A stretch of 62,533 nt of DNA from CAZLRH01 sp964562015 (GTDB lineage Bacteria; Verrucomicrobiota; Verrucomicrobiia; Opitutales; JABDGR01): contig CAZLRH010000022.1 in the NCBI GenBank assembly GCA_964562015.1, forward strand, positions 1-62,533. The letters run 5' to 3'. The position numbers and the translations under genes were made by a program. The notes below the pieces were generated by a model that did no database searches, was not told the DNA's origin, and saw only the letters and a list, made by a program, of their open reading frames with translations. Positions 17,680-25,948 of this stretch are shown here, piece after piece (the stretch's first letter is position 1; each line of letters opens with the position of its first letter).

Positions 17680-18624
17680 CTACCGGACAAACCCGGCTTG
17701 GAGGACAAGGCGTTCGTTGCGTGTATCCACCACCACCCGACCGGAGCCCGAGCCAGAGGACAACATCCCCTCGGCAATGGCATCCTGCAAATGCCGCTCG
17801 ACCGTGGCACGCATGGGCCGCGCCCCGAGATTCTTGTGGAATCCGCGCCGAATCAGGAATTCCACGACTTCGCCGTTGGTTTCCAAGGCGAAGCCAAGAC
17901 CCCCAAGGCGGATACGCTCGCGTTCAATCATAAGTTCGCAAATCTCACGCTGCGTATCGAATCCCAGCCGGGCAAACACCAGCTTTTCAGTTATGCGCCC
18001 AACGAGTTCAGGACGAAGCTGCTGGCCGACGCGGGAAAGGACAGTCCGCTCTACTGTTGCCATTGGCGCAGATTTCATGCGCATAACCTCAGAGGAACCG
18101 ATGTTGCTGGTGAAAACCACATAGAACCGCGAGAGATTCTTTCGTTCCCCAGTGGCAAAGGTGATGCTCGCATCGTCCAGTATTTGCAGAAATAAATCCA
18201 GCACGAGGGGATGGGCCTTTTCGATTTCATCGAAAAGCAAGGTGCCTTCCATCGCGTCGCCAAGCGCCCGGCCAAGGAGTCCCGTTTCATTCGACTCATG
18301 CCCGATGAGTTTTTCCACCGAGGTTTGGTTCTGGTATTCCGACATGTCGAATCGAATGGGCTTTTGGCCGTCGAAAAGGTAGGACGTAAATACAATCGTG
18401 AGTTCCGTTTTGCCCACGCCCGTAGGCCCGACAAACAGGAACGAACCTTTGGGCCGCCCAGGATGCGCCAACCCGAGTTCGCCCCGCGTCAACACGGACG
18501 TGACCCGCTCCATGACGTGCGGCTGGCCGCGAATGTTCGCTTCCAAATGAGAATGCAGCCCGCGCAGCCGTGCCGTTTGGGCAGGCGCAGACGGGAACGG
18601 AATGGTGGCGGCAAGGGAGGACAT
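17680..18624 (-). CDS. Stand-alone Clp D2-type AAA+ ATPase in the transfer operon
   Basis: A 314-aa protein equal to the second AAA+ module of ClpA/ClpB plus its small C-terminal subdomain. Visible: QPHVMERVTSVLTRGELGLA, Walker A GPTGVGKTE near residue 66, RFDMSEYQ, Walker B LLFDEIEKAH near 128, sensor 1 VVFTSNIGSSEV, an arginine-finger segment LRPELVGRI near 205, and sensor 2 LGARPMRATVERHLQDAIAE. The first ATPase module, N-domain, middle domain and any ClpP-binding IGF loop are absent, so it probably remodels or unfolds a substrate rather than feeding a protease. It starts 12 bases after the coupling-protein stop, so it is part of the transfer machinery. A role in unfolding transfer substrates or replacing a missing ATPase is inference. 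Confidence 0.9.
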   Translation of the reverse strand: MSSLAATIPFPSAPAQTARLRGLHSHLEANIRGQPHVMERVTSVLTRGELGLAHPGRPKGSFLFVGPTGVGKTELTIVFTSYLFDGQKPIRFDMSEYQNQTSVEKLIGHESNETGLLGRALGDAMEGTLLFDEIEKAHPLVLDLFLQILDDASITFATGERKNLSRFYVVFTSNIGSSEVMRMKSAPMATVERTVLSRVGQQLRPELVGRITEKLVFARLGFDTQREICELMIERERIRLGGLGFALETNGEVVEFLIRRGFHKNLGARPMRATVERHLQDAIAEGMLSSGSGSGRVVVDTRNERLVLQAGFVR

Positions 18625-18636
18625 GACGTTTAGGGG

Positions 18637-20103
18637 TTAGCGATACCAGGGCGGCACCCGGCCATCAGGGCCAAGCGCCGGAATCATCACTTTACGAAAT
18701 CCAAAATCGCAGTGCTGCACCACGGCTTGAAATTTCCGCAGGCGGCGCAGTTCATGGGGTTCAAGATAGTATCTATCCTCTTCCGTGAAGGAGGTTGACC
18801 GCCGCCCGAGCGAATAGCCGATGGTTCGCCGCCGATATTTGCGCTTTCCCAACGTGTCCGCGGCGATTTTCGCCGAGTCCTCATCCGCCGCGCAGAACGT
18901 GACCCTATTCGCCATATTGGCGATAAAGACCTTGGCTTTTCGATCATCACCCATTGGAGGAATCAGTGAGGCGTAAGACTGCGTTGCCGCGACGACCGTG
19001 GCGCGAGCCTCGCGCAGCACATCCACCACGTTGTAATCACTCATGCCGTCCTCGCTTGCCGTGACAATCTTTTGCGCCTCATCCGCCCAGAGGATGATCA
19101 GGTTGTCCTTCGCGCGGGCGGCAGCGGGCCGGTCGAAACGCCGCAGCGCATGGGCGTAAAACGTCAGCTTGAGCAGCGTATTGATATAACGCCGTTCCAC
19201 CGAAAATCGCTGCGGAAGGGAAACACAGATTATCTTGCCCCGGTCAATGTCATCGAAATTGAAACTCGATTTTGCCGGGCAAAACACATCGGAAATGTCT
19301 GTTTCTGTAAAATGCTTGAGGTAATTTGCCACCGTGGTTTTGACGCCGCCCAATTGCTCTGCGGGTTGGGCCAAGAGGTTGACCCGGAAATGGTCAACAA
19401 GCGCCTGTCCTTCTGGCGTCTCTTTGGCGGCGATCATTTCCAGAATTTCTTCGAGCTGCGTTTCCGAAGTCAGGAAATCGTAAGTGTTCGACAACGTGAC
19501 GGGCAATTCGGCGACGCGCAGAGCCTTGAAGGCAAATTCCATTTGCACCTGTGCCTGCATACGGAAAAAACTTTGCTCCGTGCGCTGACCCATTGCCGCC
19601 GCCACGTCACAGACAATCTTGGCTTTGGCCGAATCCGGCAGATGGGGATTGTCCAAAAAATTGAACCGATGCACGGGCTTCCAATCGCCACCGGCATTCT
19701 CCGGACGCACTTGCAACAGAATCAGGTCCGATGCCCGCCCCAAGTGCCCCAGCATGGCCGAAAGCGTTTCCCAATAGAGTCCCTTATCATCCACGCAGAC
19801 GCCGCCCCAGGTGGGGCAGTTTTTCGATACCTGCCAAAGCATAGTGTTTATCGCCGCCGCCGTCTTGCCGGTGCCCACCTGACCCGTAATCAGCCAACCC
19901 CGGCAAAAGCTATGGACATCCCATGAAAAGCCGCCCAGCCTCAAGAGGATTGGCAACCGTGAGCGCCGTTCCGTTGCGCAGCGAAGCTGCCAAAGGGCGA
20001 GCAGCCCAAACGCCAAGGGGACAGCCCGGCTGATCCCCGTTTGTGTCCAGAGTGCCAGGGCAACAAGCGTGCTCCCGAAAGAAAGGAAAAAATAGGCCGA
20101 CAT
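18637..20103 (-). CDS. virD4: VirD4/TraG-like coupling protein (T4CP)
   Basis: The coupling ATPase that docks the relaxosome to the secretion channel. From ATG 20103 it is 488 aa. A hydrophobic N-terminus (MSAYFFLSFGSTLVALALW and VPLAFGLLALWQL) anchors it in the membrane. Walker A GQVGTGKTAA lies near residue 71, Walker B LIILWADEAQKI near 334, followed by VLREARATVVAATQSYASL and a C-terminal HELRRLRKFQAVVQH. GTG 20166 and an open frame to 20301, which overlaps the P-type ATPase gene by 65 bases, are alternatives; the residues before 20103 look non-natural. The Clp-like gene follows 12 bases later. Confidence 0.9.
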   Translation of the reverse strand: MSAYFFLSFGSTLVALALWTQTGISRAVPLAFGLLALWQLRCATERRSRLPILLRLGGFSWDVHSFCRGWLITGQVGTGKTAAAINTMLWQVSKNCPTWGGVCVDDKGLYWETLSAMLGHLGRASDLILLQVRPENAGGDWKPVHRFNFLDNPHLPDSAKAKIVCDVAAAMGQRTEQSFFRMQAQVQMEFAFKALRVAELPVTLSNTYDFLTSETQLEEILEMIAAKETPEGQALVDHFRVNLLAQPAEQLGGVKTTVANYLKHFTETDISDVFCPAKSSFNFDDIDRGKIICVSLPQRFSVERRYINTLLKLTFYAHALRRFDRPAAARAKDNLIILWADEAQKIVTASEDGMSDYNVVDVLREARATVVAATQSYASLIPPMGDDRKAKVFIANMANRVTFCAADEDSAKIAADTLGKRKYRRRTIGYSLGRRSTSFTEEDRYYLEPHELRRLRKFQAVVQHCDFGFRKVMIPALGPDGRVPPWYR

Positions 20104-20236
20104 GGCGATGAACGGCGACCCGCCCGCCGTTTGGGCGAACGGAACCTTGTCGTTACCATAACCCACCCCCGGCTTTCCGGCTTGGACGAACGCGCCATTT
20201 TTCAGGACGTTTGCGCGCCCGCACCGGCGAACCGCC

Positions 20237-22285
20237 CTATGCCTGACTGACCGATGCAGAGGGGCGAATTCGCAATAGCCGCAAGGCATTAGCGACGACA
20301 AGCAGGGTTGCGCCAGTATCTGCCATGATGGCGAGCCATAGGCTTGTATGACCCGTTACGGCCAAAGTGAGAAAGACTGCCTTGAGGCCCAAGGCAAAGG
20401 CTATGTTGAATCGGATAATGCCCAAGGTTCGTCTCCCCATTCGCACTGCCAGGGAGATTTTACTCAGATCGTCCTCCATTAAGGCAATATCCGCCGTCTC
20501 GATGGCGGCGTCAGTGCCAACCACGCCCATCGCAATGCCAAGATTGGCCGTAGCCATAGCCGGGGCATCGTTCACGCCGTCACCCACCATGCCAACGGTT
20601 CCGTAGGCATCGCGAAGCTTTTGCACGGCGGCAACTTTATCGGCAGGCAGCAGGTCGCCTCGCGCTTCGTCAACACCGGCTTGCCTGGCAATGCTATCTA
20701 CCGTGCGCTGATTGTCACCGCTCAGCATGACAATCCATTTCACCCCGGCAGCGCGTATGGCAGCAATGGCCGAGGCGGCATTGGGGCGCACGGTATCACC
20801 ATCGGCGAGCACGCCCAGCACACCACCCGCGCAGCCATCGTGAGGACGATGGCCGACAACGACGACCGATTCGCCCCGTCCTTCGATTTCCCCAAGCCGG
20901 GCTTCCAATTCCGGCGAACAGACGCCGAGTTCATGCGTGAAACGATGATTGCCGACAAAATAGGGATGCCCGTCCACCACCCCCTCGGCACCCCGGCCCG
21001 AACGGGTTTGATACGACTCTGCCCGCGTGAAAGTGACGTGTTGTTCGCGGGCATACATAACGACCGACCGGGCCAAGGGATGGGGAGAATGATCCTCAAT
21101 GGCGGCGGCAATACGCACGACTTCGTTCACCGATGTATTCCCCCAAGGCGTGACACCAAGGACACGCGGTTTGCCTTCGGTAATCGTGCCGGTCTTGTCC
21201 ATTGCAAGCGCCTTGAGCCGGGCGAGAGCTTCCAAATGTGCCCCGCCTTTCACAAGCACGCCGCGCCGGGTTAGGGCGGTGAGGCCAGCCACAATGCTTA
21301 CCGGCGTTGAAATCACAAGAGCGCAGGGACAAGCGATTATCAGCAGCACACAAGCCCGGTAAAGCCAGACCATCCATGCGCCGCCGAAGAATAGCGGAGG
21401 CGTGAGGAAAACGAGCAGCGCCAGAACGGTGACGGTGGGAGTGTAATAACGGGCAAATACGTCAACATAGCGTTGAGTGGGGGCTTTTGCTGCCTGGGCT
21501 TCTTCGACTAATTGAACAATGCGTGCGAGGACGGTATTTGCCGCCGCTTTCGTGACCGACAATTCCAGCGAACCTTCGCCATTGATAGTCCCGGCAAAGA
21601 CATCGTCCCCTGGCTTTTTCCCCACTGGCATCGATTCTCCGGTGATCGGAGCCTGATTTACCGCCGACTGGCCCGAGGTAACTTTGCCATCCAACGGAAT
21701 GCGCTGGCCCGATTGCACGGCAATTGTCGCATTGATTGGCACTTCACCAACCGGACGTTCGACAAAGTTGCCGTCGCTTTGGCGCACCCGCGCTGTTTCA
21801 GGAGTGAGCGCAAGCATGGCTTCCGTGGCGCGGTGTGCCCGCCGATCAGCCCAACCTTCCAGCCATTCGGCTACACCAAAAAGAAACACCACCGATGCAG
21901 CCTCAGCCCATTCGCCGATGACAGATGCACCCAAGACGGCTATCGCCATAAGCAGGTTAATGTCAGGCCGCAGCCGACGCAGGGACGCCCACGCCGAAGG
22001 CAGCAGCATCCACCCGCCCGCGACTATCGCCGTGACAAAAATACCCGTGGCAACCACATCCGGGACGACGTGCAACCACCGCAAAAGAAGTCCACTACCG
22101 ATAAGCACCCCCGAAGCCGCCAAGCTCGCAGTGGCGGATGTACTGTGCTCGTGTTCACAACCGCAAGCGCCGTGGTCGTGGTCATGCCCGCCCTCATGCT
22201 CCTCTTTGTGAGGATGCTCATGGCCCGACTCTTGGTCATGGTCACAGCAATCGCCGTGTTTATGGTCATGGTCGTCGTGGCTCAT
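20237..22285 (-). CDS. P1B-type heavy-metal (Zn/Cd/Pb-like) translocating ATPase
   Basis: A 682-aa efflux pump. The N-terminus is a His/Asp/Glu/Cys-rich metal-binding tail (HDDHDHKHGDCCDHDQESGH and onward to residue 50) in place of the usual HMA domain. Core motifs are TGESMPVGK, CPC in ACPCALVISTP near residue 315 (membrane metal site), DKTGTITEGKPRV near 361 (phosphorylated Asp), HPLARSVV and GDGVNDAPAMATANLGIAMG. The last helix reads MADTGATLLVVANALRLLR, whose Asp is typical of the Zn/Cd/Pb class. It sits inside the transfer operon between relaxase and coupling-protein genes, both separated from it only by cargo or overlap, so resistance may be expressed together with transfer. No metal-responsive regulator gene is adjacent. 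Confidence 0.92.
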   Translation of the reverse strand: MSHDDHDHKHGDCCDHDQESGHEHPHKEEHEGGHDHDHGACGCEHEHSTSATASLAASGVLIGSGLLLRWLHVVPDVVATGIFVTAIVAGGWMLLPSAWASLRRLRPDINLLMAIAVLGASVIGEWAEAASVVFLFGVAEWLEGWADRRAHRATEAMLALTPETARVRQSDGNFVERPVGEVPINATIAVQSGQRIPLDGKVTSGQSAVNQAPITGESMPVGKKPGDDVFAGTINGEGSLELSVTKAAANTVLARIVQLVEEAQAAKAPTQRYVDVFARYYTPTVTVLALLVFLTPPLFFGGAWMVWLYRACVLLIIACPCALVISTPVSIVAGLTALTRRGVLVKGGAHLEALARLKALAMDKTGTITEGKPRVLGVTPWGNTSVNEVVRIAAAIEDHSPHPLARSVVMYAREQHVTFTRAESYQTRSGRGAEGVVDGHPYFVGNHRFTHELGVCSPELEARLGEIEGRGESVVVVGHRPHDGCAGGVLGVLADGDTVRPNAASAIAAIRAAGVKWIVMLSGDNQRTVDSIARQAGVDEARGDLLPADKVAAVQKLRDAYGTVGMVGDGVNDAPAMATANLGIAMGVVGTDAAIETADIALMEDDLSKISLAVRMGRRTLGIIRFNIAFALGLKAVFLTLAVTGHTSLWLAIMADTGATLLVVANALRLLRIRPSASVSQA

Positions 22286-22343
22286 AAGTCGATAGACAGA
22301 TTGCTATCCTACCTTTATCAGCCTCAACAACCATCCCAAAAAC

Positions 22344-22351
22344 GATTTTCC
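22344..22351. repeat. Target site duplication, left copy
   Basis: GATTTTCC, identical to 25924-25931 and immediately outside the inverted repeats of the IS1-family element. An 8-bp duplication is normal for IS1. Confidence 0.9.
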
Positions 22352-22377
22352 GGTAGTGGGTCAGTTTGAATTTACAA
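22352..22377. repeat. Left terminal inverted repeat of IS1-family element
   Basis: Twenty-six bases beginning GGTAGTGGGTCAG are the perfect reverse complement of 25898-25923. A GGT start is typical of IS1 ends. Confidence 0.93.
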
Positions 22378-22425
22378 TCCCGCCTTTGGGCTGGAATGTG
22401 TGAGTAGGTGCGTTACCTTGCCGCT

Positions 22426-22620
22426 ATGCCCAAGCGCGACTTCTTTCAGGTGGCCTTTGACTCCATGCAGCGAGTGACGGGGTACGCTGCGCCCATGCCC
22501 GAGAAGAAGGCCAGCGCAGTCAAGGGCGGTCAGATCAGAGCCGGGAATCTGTCCCCAGCCAAGCGCAAGGCCATCGCTAAGAAGGCAGCCAAAGCTCGGT
22601 GGGGTGGTTCTATGCGCTAG
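22426..22620 (+). CDS. Small basic protein with conserved Ala/Lys tail
   Basis: A 64-aa protein from ATG 22426 (an in-frame GTG at 22408 is possible). The C-terminal motif GGQIRAGNLSPAKRKAIAKK then AAKARW is a recurrent bacterial motif of unknown function (R/G-x-LSPxxRxxIAxKAAxARW), often in small stand-alone proteins. The tail is strongly basic and could bind nucleic acid. Its stop overlaps the convergent XRE-ImmA gene by 11 bases. It is the leftmost passenger of the IS1-family element, and the small basic form would suit an accessory or antitoxin-like role; that is inference. Confidence 0.65.
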   Translation: MPKRDFFQVAFDSMQRVTGYAAPMPEKKASAVKGGQIRAGNLSPAKRKAIAKKAAKARWGGSMR

Positions 22621-23809
22621 AAAATTTAACAATTTCAGCGTCTCCCTTATAGCCGTCTTGGCTGGATTCCTTCGGCAGCTTCAATTCTATAATTCTATTT
22701 TCATCCTCAAAATAGTATTCTGGCAGGGAGCATATCTTTACTAATTCCCGAACTGGCAGAGGAAGGTCGTGGCAAATCTCCTCTTTGGACTTAACATTTT
22801 GATCAACGAGAAGTTGAATTGCTTGTGAAAGAAGGACGGGCTTCTCTTGCGGAATTTTGTCATCCAAGGGCTCTTTTATTTTCCAGCCCCGGCGAGATAA
22901 ATTCTTAAATAAAGTAGTCTTTTGTTCGTCATTGATAATATCAAGACTAAAGCAGCGCATTATCATACACGATATAGCTACGTTCCACTTCGATTTTAGG
23001 GAATAAAAGGAATCAAGCGTGGGGGCTAGAACATCCGCAAGAAATCCCTCTTGTGGAAGGAGGAATGCCGCCGCAAAGCAATGCGCCTGTGATTCAAGTA
23101 GCTTATTTTTCAAGGGGTCTTTTGTTGCGCGGATGTCGATTTTTTGGTGGAGAACAAAATGACCAAGCTCGTGAGCGGCATTGAATCGGGAACGAACAGC
23201 AGAACCTTTCCCCTCTAATAGAAATATATATGGTTTCGTTTCCTGTGAAAAAAAGGAAAGCCCATCTAGTTTGTCAATTTCCTGCAAGCCGCTGGCCACA
23301 ACGAATCCATTCCTTTCTAAGGCACGGACAAGATTGGGAATGGGAAGCCCGGAAAAATTCCAGTGCTCACGAAGCACGGTTGCTGTTTTCTCAATAAAAG
23401 CACTATCAATTTGCTCAATTTCAGTAGGGAATTCTAAATTATGCGGCAAATTGACCCTAGGGAAGGTTACCCATGCGGAAATATATTGGGTAATTTCATC
23501 AAGCCATTCTAGTCGAGCGTACAGTTTTTTTCTAGTGCCTTGCGTTGCCGTGGACATAGAGCGAAACCATGCAAGGCCATTTAGTGTCGAAGTGGGTTCT
23601 GTCAGAAAAAAGCTTCGCGGAAATTTAAGCGCGTCAACGATTTTATCAAAATGCTCGATGGATGGTGTCCCATTCCCGTTTCTGTAATCCGACAATGAAG
23701 AACCTGAAATACCGGTCATGCTTGAAAAAGCGACGCCGGTAAGTCCGTAAGCATCCAGCGCCTGCTGGAGGCGGTGGGGGTGAAATCCGGGGGTACTAGT
23801 CTTGGGCAC
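22610..23809 (-). CDS. XRE helix-turn-helix plus ImmA/IrrE metallopeptidase protein
   Basis: A 399-aa protein starting with GTG 23809. Residues 10-65 form an XRE-type helix-turn-helix (LTGVAFSSMTGISGSSLSDY, TPSIEHFDKIVDAL). The middle contains the ImmA/IrrE zinc-peptidase domain with HELGH near residue 212 (RFNAAHELGHFVLHQK) and the downstream acidic residues in ESQAHCFAAAFLLPQEGF. Such proteins cleave repressors or act in toxin-antitoxin-like stress switches. It overlaps the upstream 230-aa gene by 14 bases, so both form a coupled pair. The C-terminal 120 residues are not recognised. AT-rich relative to the ICE; passenger of the IS1-family element. Confidence 0.88.
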   Translation of the reverse strand: MPKTSTPGFHPHRLQQALDAYGLTGVAFSSMTGISGSSLSDYRNGNGTPSIEHFDKIVDALKFPRSFFLTEPTSTLNGLAWFRSMSTATQGTRKKLYARLEWLDEITQYISAWVTFPRVNLPHNLEFPTEIEQIDSAFIEKTATVLREHWNFSGLPIPNLVRALERNGFVVASGLQEIDKLDGLSFFSQETKPYIFLLEGKGSAVRSRFNAAHELGHFVLHQKIDIRATKDPLKNKLLESQAHCFAAAFLLPQEGFLADVLAPTLDSFYSLKSKWNVAISCMIMRCFSLDIINDEQKTTLFKNLSRRGWKIKEPLDDKIPQEKPVLLSQAIQLLVDQNVKSKEEICHDLPLPVRELVKICSLPEYYFEDENRIIELKLPKESSQDGYKGDAEIVKFSSA

Positions 23810-24488
23810 GGTTCCTTTTCTTGAGAAATTCTTTAGCTTTTTGATTCAGTTCGAGCGGCAAATCGTCCTCGCCCGCAAGTATGTCGGCGGGATATGCGGA
23901 ATAAATTTCCGAAAGGTCAAATTCAATTCGCTCATTTTCCCACTTTTCGGGAACTTGCATTTCAATTACAAACCTGAATTTTTCAGGCAGCCATTGGTGG
24001 GGCGCGTTTGCGTAGGTGAGATGGCCGAAAATCGTCCCGTCCTCCAACATGGAAAAATCATCTCCTGCAAAAACTTGCTGCACTCGGTATTTATTCAAAA
24101 TCGCTCCCTTCGTCCGAAAGCTGGTCTCGCGTAAGAATGGTTCGTAAAGTGACTCATGCGCCTGAATGATCGAAAAATTCTCCCCTCTGACCACCGCGTA
24201 GCTATGGCTTCCAGAAGTGCGTTTAATTTCGTAAGGCATTTTGTGGGCCTGTGCCAGACGGACCATTAGGTGCTCCATATATCCGCGCCTTTTATAGGTC
24301 CACGCATCCTGCGCCTGGTCGGGGCCGTGCAGCGGGTCATTCATTGTTGAGGTGAATGCCTCTTGGCAGATTCTTGGCGCTTCTTGGACAAAGGAGCGGT
24401 AAAGCCCAATGGGGAACGCCTTAGCTATCGCCAGCCGAAGCTTTGGCTCGTGTTCTGGATTGACTCCGAAAAGGTTTGACGGATTCAT
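23796..24488 (-). CDS. Unknown protein paired with XRE-ImmA
   Basis: A 230-aa cytoplasmic protein without recognised motifs. Residues 75-110 (MVRLAQAHKMPYEIKRTSGS, HSYAVVRGENFSIIQAH) and 145-200 (FSMLEDGTIFGHLTYANA, FRFVIEMQVPEKWENERIEF) suggest an alpha/beta domain. The C-terminus LNQKAKEFLKKRNRAQD is basic. Its 3' end overlaps the GTG of the XRE-ImmA gene by 14 bases, so translation is coupled and the two products probably act together, for example as target and protease-regulator or toxin and antitoxin; this is inference from organisation only. Divergent from the transposase gene across a 93-bp AT-rich spacer that must hold both promoters. Confidence 0.75.
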   Translation of the reverse strand: MNPSNLFGVNPEHEPKLRLAIAKAFPIGLYRSFVQEAPRICQEAFTSTMNDPLHGPDQAQDAWTYKRRGYMEHLMVRLAQAHKMPYEIKRTSGSHSYAVVRGENFSIIQAHESLYEPFLRETSFRTKGAILNKYRVQQVFAGDDFSMLEDGTIFGHLTYANAPHQWLPEKFRFVIEMQVPEKWENERIEFDLSEIYSAYPADILAGEDDLPLELNQKAKEFLKKRNRAQD

Positions 24489-24581
24489 TTATAGGTCACA
24501 TTACCCTTAAAAGTTACGGATTCAAGTACTATTTTTAAGATAATCATTGACGATGCAAGCATAATAGTTCATTTTGACACC

Positions 24582-25427
24582 ATGAACAAGCTACCCAACG
24601 CTGACCGCACGCGCATTATCGCCCTGCTTTGCGAGGGCAATTCCGTCCGCGCCACCGTGCGCCTGACCGGGTTCAGCAAGAACACCGTGACGAAACTAGT
24701 TTGCGAATTGGGAGCGGCAGTGTCGGCGTTCCAAGACCGGACGTTTCGCAACCTGAAATGCAAGCGCCTCCAGTGCGACGAGCTTTTCTCGTTCGCAGGG
24801 GTCAAGGACAAGAACGCCACCCCCGAGCAACGCGCCAAAGGCTTAGGCTCAATCTGGACTTGGACTGCCTTGGATGCTGATACGAAACTCATGCCCTGTT
24901 GGTTTATGGGCGGTCGGGATGCAGTCGCGGCTTACCATTTTATGCACGATCTGGCGGGACGGCTCGCCAACTGCGTACAGTTGACCACAGACGGACACAA
25001 AGCCTACCTGACGGCGGTGGAGGATGCTTTCGGCACAGAGATTGACTATGCCATGCTCCAGAAGATTTACGGCAAAGGGGAGCAGGGGCCGGAGACTCGC
25101 TACAGCCCCGCGCAGTGCATGGGTGCTAAGAAGGCCGTTATCACCGGCAACCCTGATTTTAAGCACACCTCAACGTCGTTCGCCGAACGCCAGAATTTGA
25201 ACATCAGGATGCAGAATCGCCGGTTCACCCGCCTGACGAATGCCTTTTCCAAGAAGGTCGAGAACCACGAGCACGCCTTCGCCATTACGATGATGTTTCA
25301 CAACTTCTGCCGCGTTCACCAGACCTTGCGCGTGACCCCGGCCATGGAAGCCGGGCTAAGTGACCACGTTTGGGAGATTTCCGAAATGGTGGACTTGCTC
25401 GAAATTGAGGAACGCCGCGCGGCATAA
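24582..25427 (+). CDS. IS1-family transposase (single-ORF, DDE)
   Basis: A 281-aa transposase. An N-terminal helix-turn-helix (IALLCEGNSVRATVRLTGFS then KNTVTKL) precedes a DDE core: Asp in QCDELFSF, Asp in LTTDGHKAYL and Glu in SFAERQNLNIR. It needs no frameshift, as in the IS1 subgroup with a single ORF. The last part HEHAFAITMMFHNFCRVHQT is characteristic of these transposases. Encoded inside the perfect inverted repeats at 22352 and 25923, whose movement it should catalyse. Intact, with ATG start and no internal stop. Confidence 0.93.
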   Translation: MNKLPNADRTRIIALLCEGNSVRATVRLTGFSKNTVTKLVCELGAAVSAFQDRTFRNLKCKRLQCDELFSFAGVKDKNATPEQRAKGLGSIWTWTALDADTKLMPCWFMGGRDAVAAYHFMHDLAGRLANCVQLTTDGHKAYLTAVEDAFGTEIDYAMLQKIYGKGEQGPETRYSPAQCMGAKKAVITGNPDFKHTSTSFAERQNLNIRMQNRRFTRLTNAFSKKVENHEHAFAITMMFHNFCRVHQTLRVTPAMEAGLSDHVWEISEMVDLLEIEERRAA

Positions 25428-25441
25428 AAGGGATTTATGTT

Positions 25442-25870
25442 CTATTCTTGGACAACCAGCACCGCTACCTCTTCTTTCTTCATGAATTTAGCGGCTCTTA
25501 ATCGGTGCTGTCCCTCCCTCATATCTTCATTCGCCATTATTTCGATGGGACAATTCTCCCGTTCATTCACAACAAAGTAGGCAATTCGGTCAGCGTGGTA
25601 ACGCATACCCCAACTGTAAGCCGACTGGAAATCCTTAAATTGAAGCCTGGCAATTTCAGCATGGAATTGCGGGCTATTAAATGGCAAACGTTGCGATTCA
25701 CCGGCCCTAGTTCGCTCTACCGCCGCCTCTATTTCTATGTCAGTCGGATTTGTGGATTGTCCCGAACACTCCCATCCCCGGAATTTTTTCATTAGTTCGT
25801 CTACTTTTCTTTTTTCACGCCTACCCTGAGGCTCTATGAGCGCTTTTTCATCGGCGGGGGGTGTGGTCAT
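25442..25870 (-). CDS. Small protein with ParB-like C-terminal motif
   Basis: A 142-aa protein. The last 35 residues (IEIMANEDMREGQHRLRAAK, FMKKEEVAVLVV) match the C-terminal signature of ParB/sulfiredoxin-like nucleotide-binding domains (DGxHRxxAA). The N-terminal part is charged and unrecognised, and a full ParB N domain is not evident. It ends 15 bases beyond the convergent transposase stop and starts 28 bases from the right inverted repeat, so it is the rightmost passenger of the element. Function unknown; a role as DNA-binding or CTP-sensing accessory would be speculative. Confidence 0.7.
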   Translation of the reverse strand: MTTPPADEKALIEPQGRREKRKVDELMKKFRGWECSGQSTNPTDIEIEAAVERTRAGESQRLPFNSPQFHAEIARLQFKDFQSAYSWGMRYHADRIAYFVVNERENCPIEIMANEDMREGQHRLRAAKFMKKEEVAVLVVQE

Positions 25871-25897
25871 GGCCCCATACTATGCTATGGTTCTCAT

Positions 25898-25923
25898 TTG
25901 TAAATTCAAACTGACCCACTACC
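25898..25923. repeat. Right terminal inverted repeat of IS1-family element
   Basis: Perfect reverse complement of 22352-22377, ending CCCACTACC at the element boundary. Confidence 0.93.
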
Positions 25924-25931
25924 GATTTTCC
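25924..25931. repeat. Target site duplication, right copy
   Basis: GATTTTCC, identical to 22344-22351. Confidence 0.9.
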
Positions 25932-25948
25932 GCTGACATTGCGTTTTG

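Larger units (their letters stand above)
22352..25923. mobile_element. IS1-family insertion element with passenger genes
   Basis: This 3,572-bp unit is bounded by perfect 26-bp inverted repeats and an 8-bp target duplication. It contains one DDE transposase of the single-ORF IS1 type (24582-25427) plus four genes not needed for transposition: a small basic protein, an XRE-ImmA/IrrE protein with its overlapping partner, and a ParB-tail protein. IS1 elements are usually 0.7-1 kb, so about 2.6 kb is cargo. Perfect ends and duplication indicate a recent insertion. It lies in the gap between the 132-aa gene (25949) and the P-type ATPase (22285) and interrupts no recognisable gene, but it separates the relaxase block from the downstream transfer genes. 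Confidence 0.92.

Noticed and set aside
22344..22353. 10-bp target duplication CGATTTTCCG with 25-bp inverted repeats
   Set aside because: The alternative reading with GGT ends, 26-bp repeats and 8-bp duplication fits IS1 conventions better; the outer bases match by chance in either reading.
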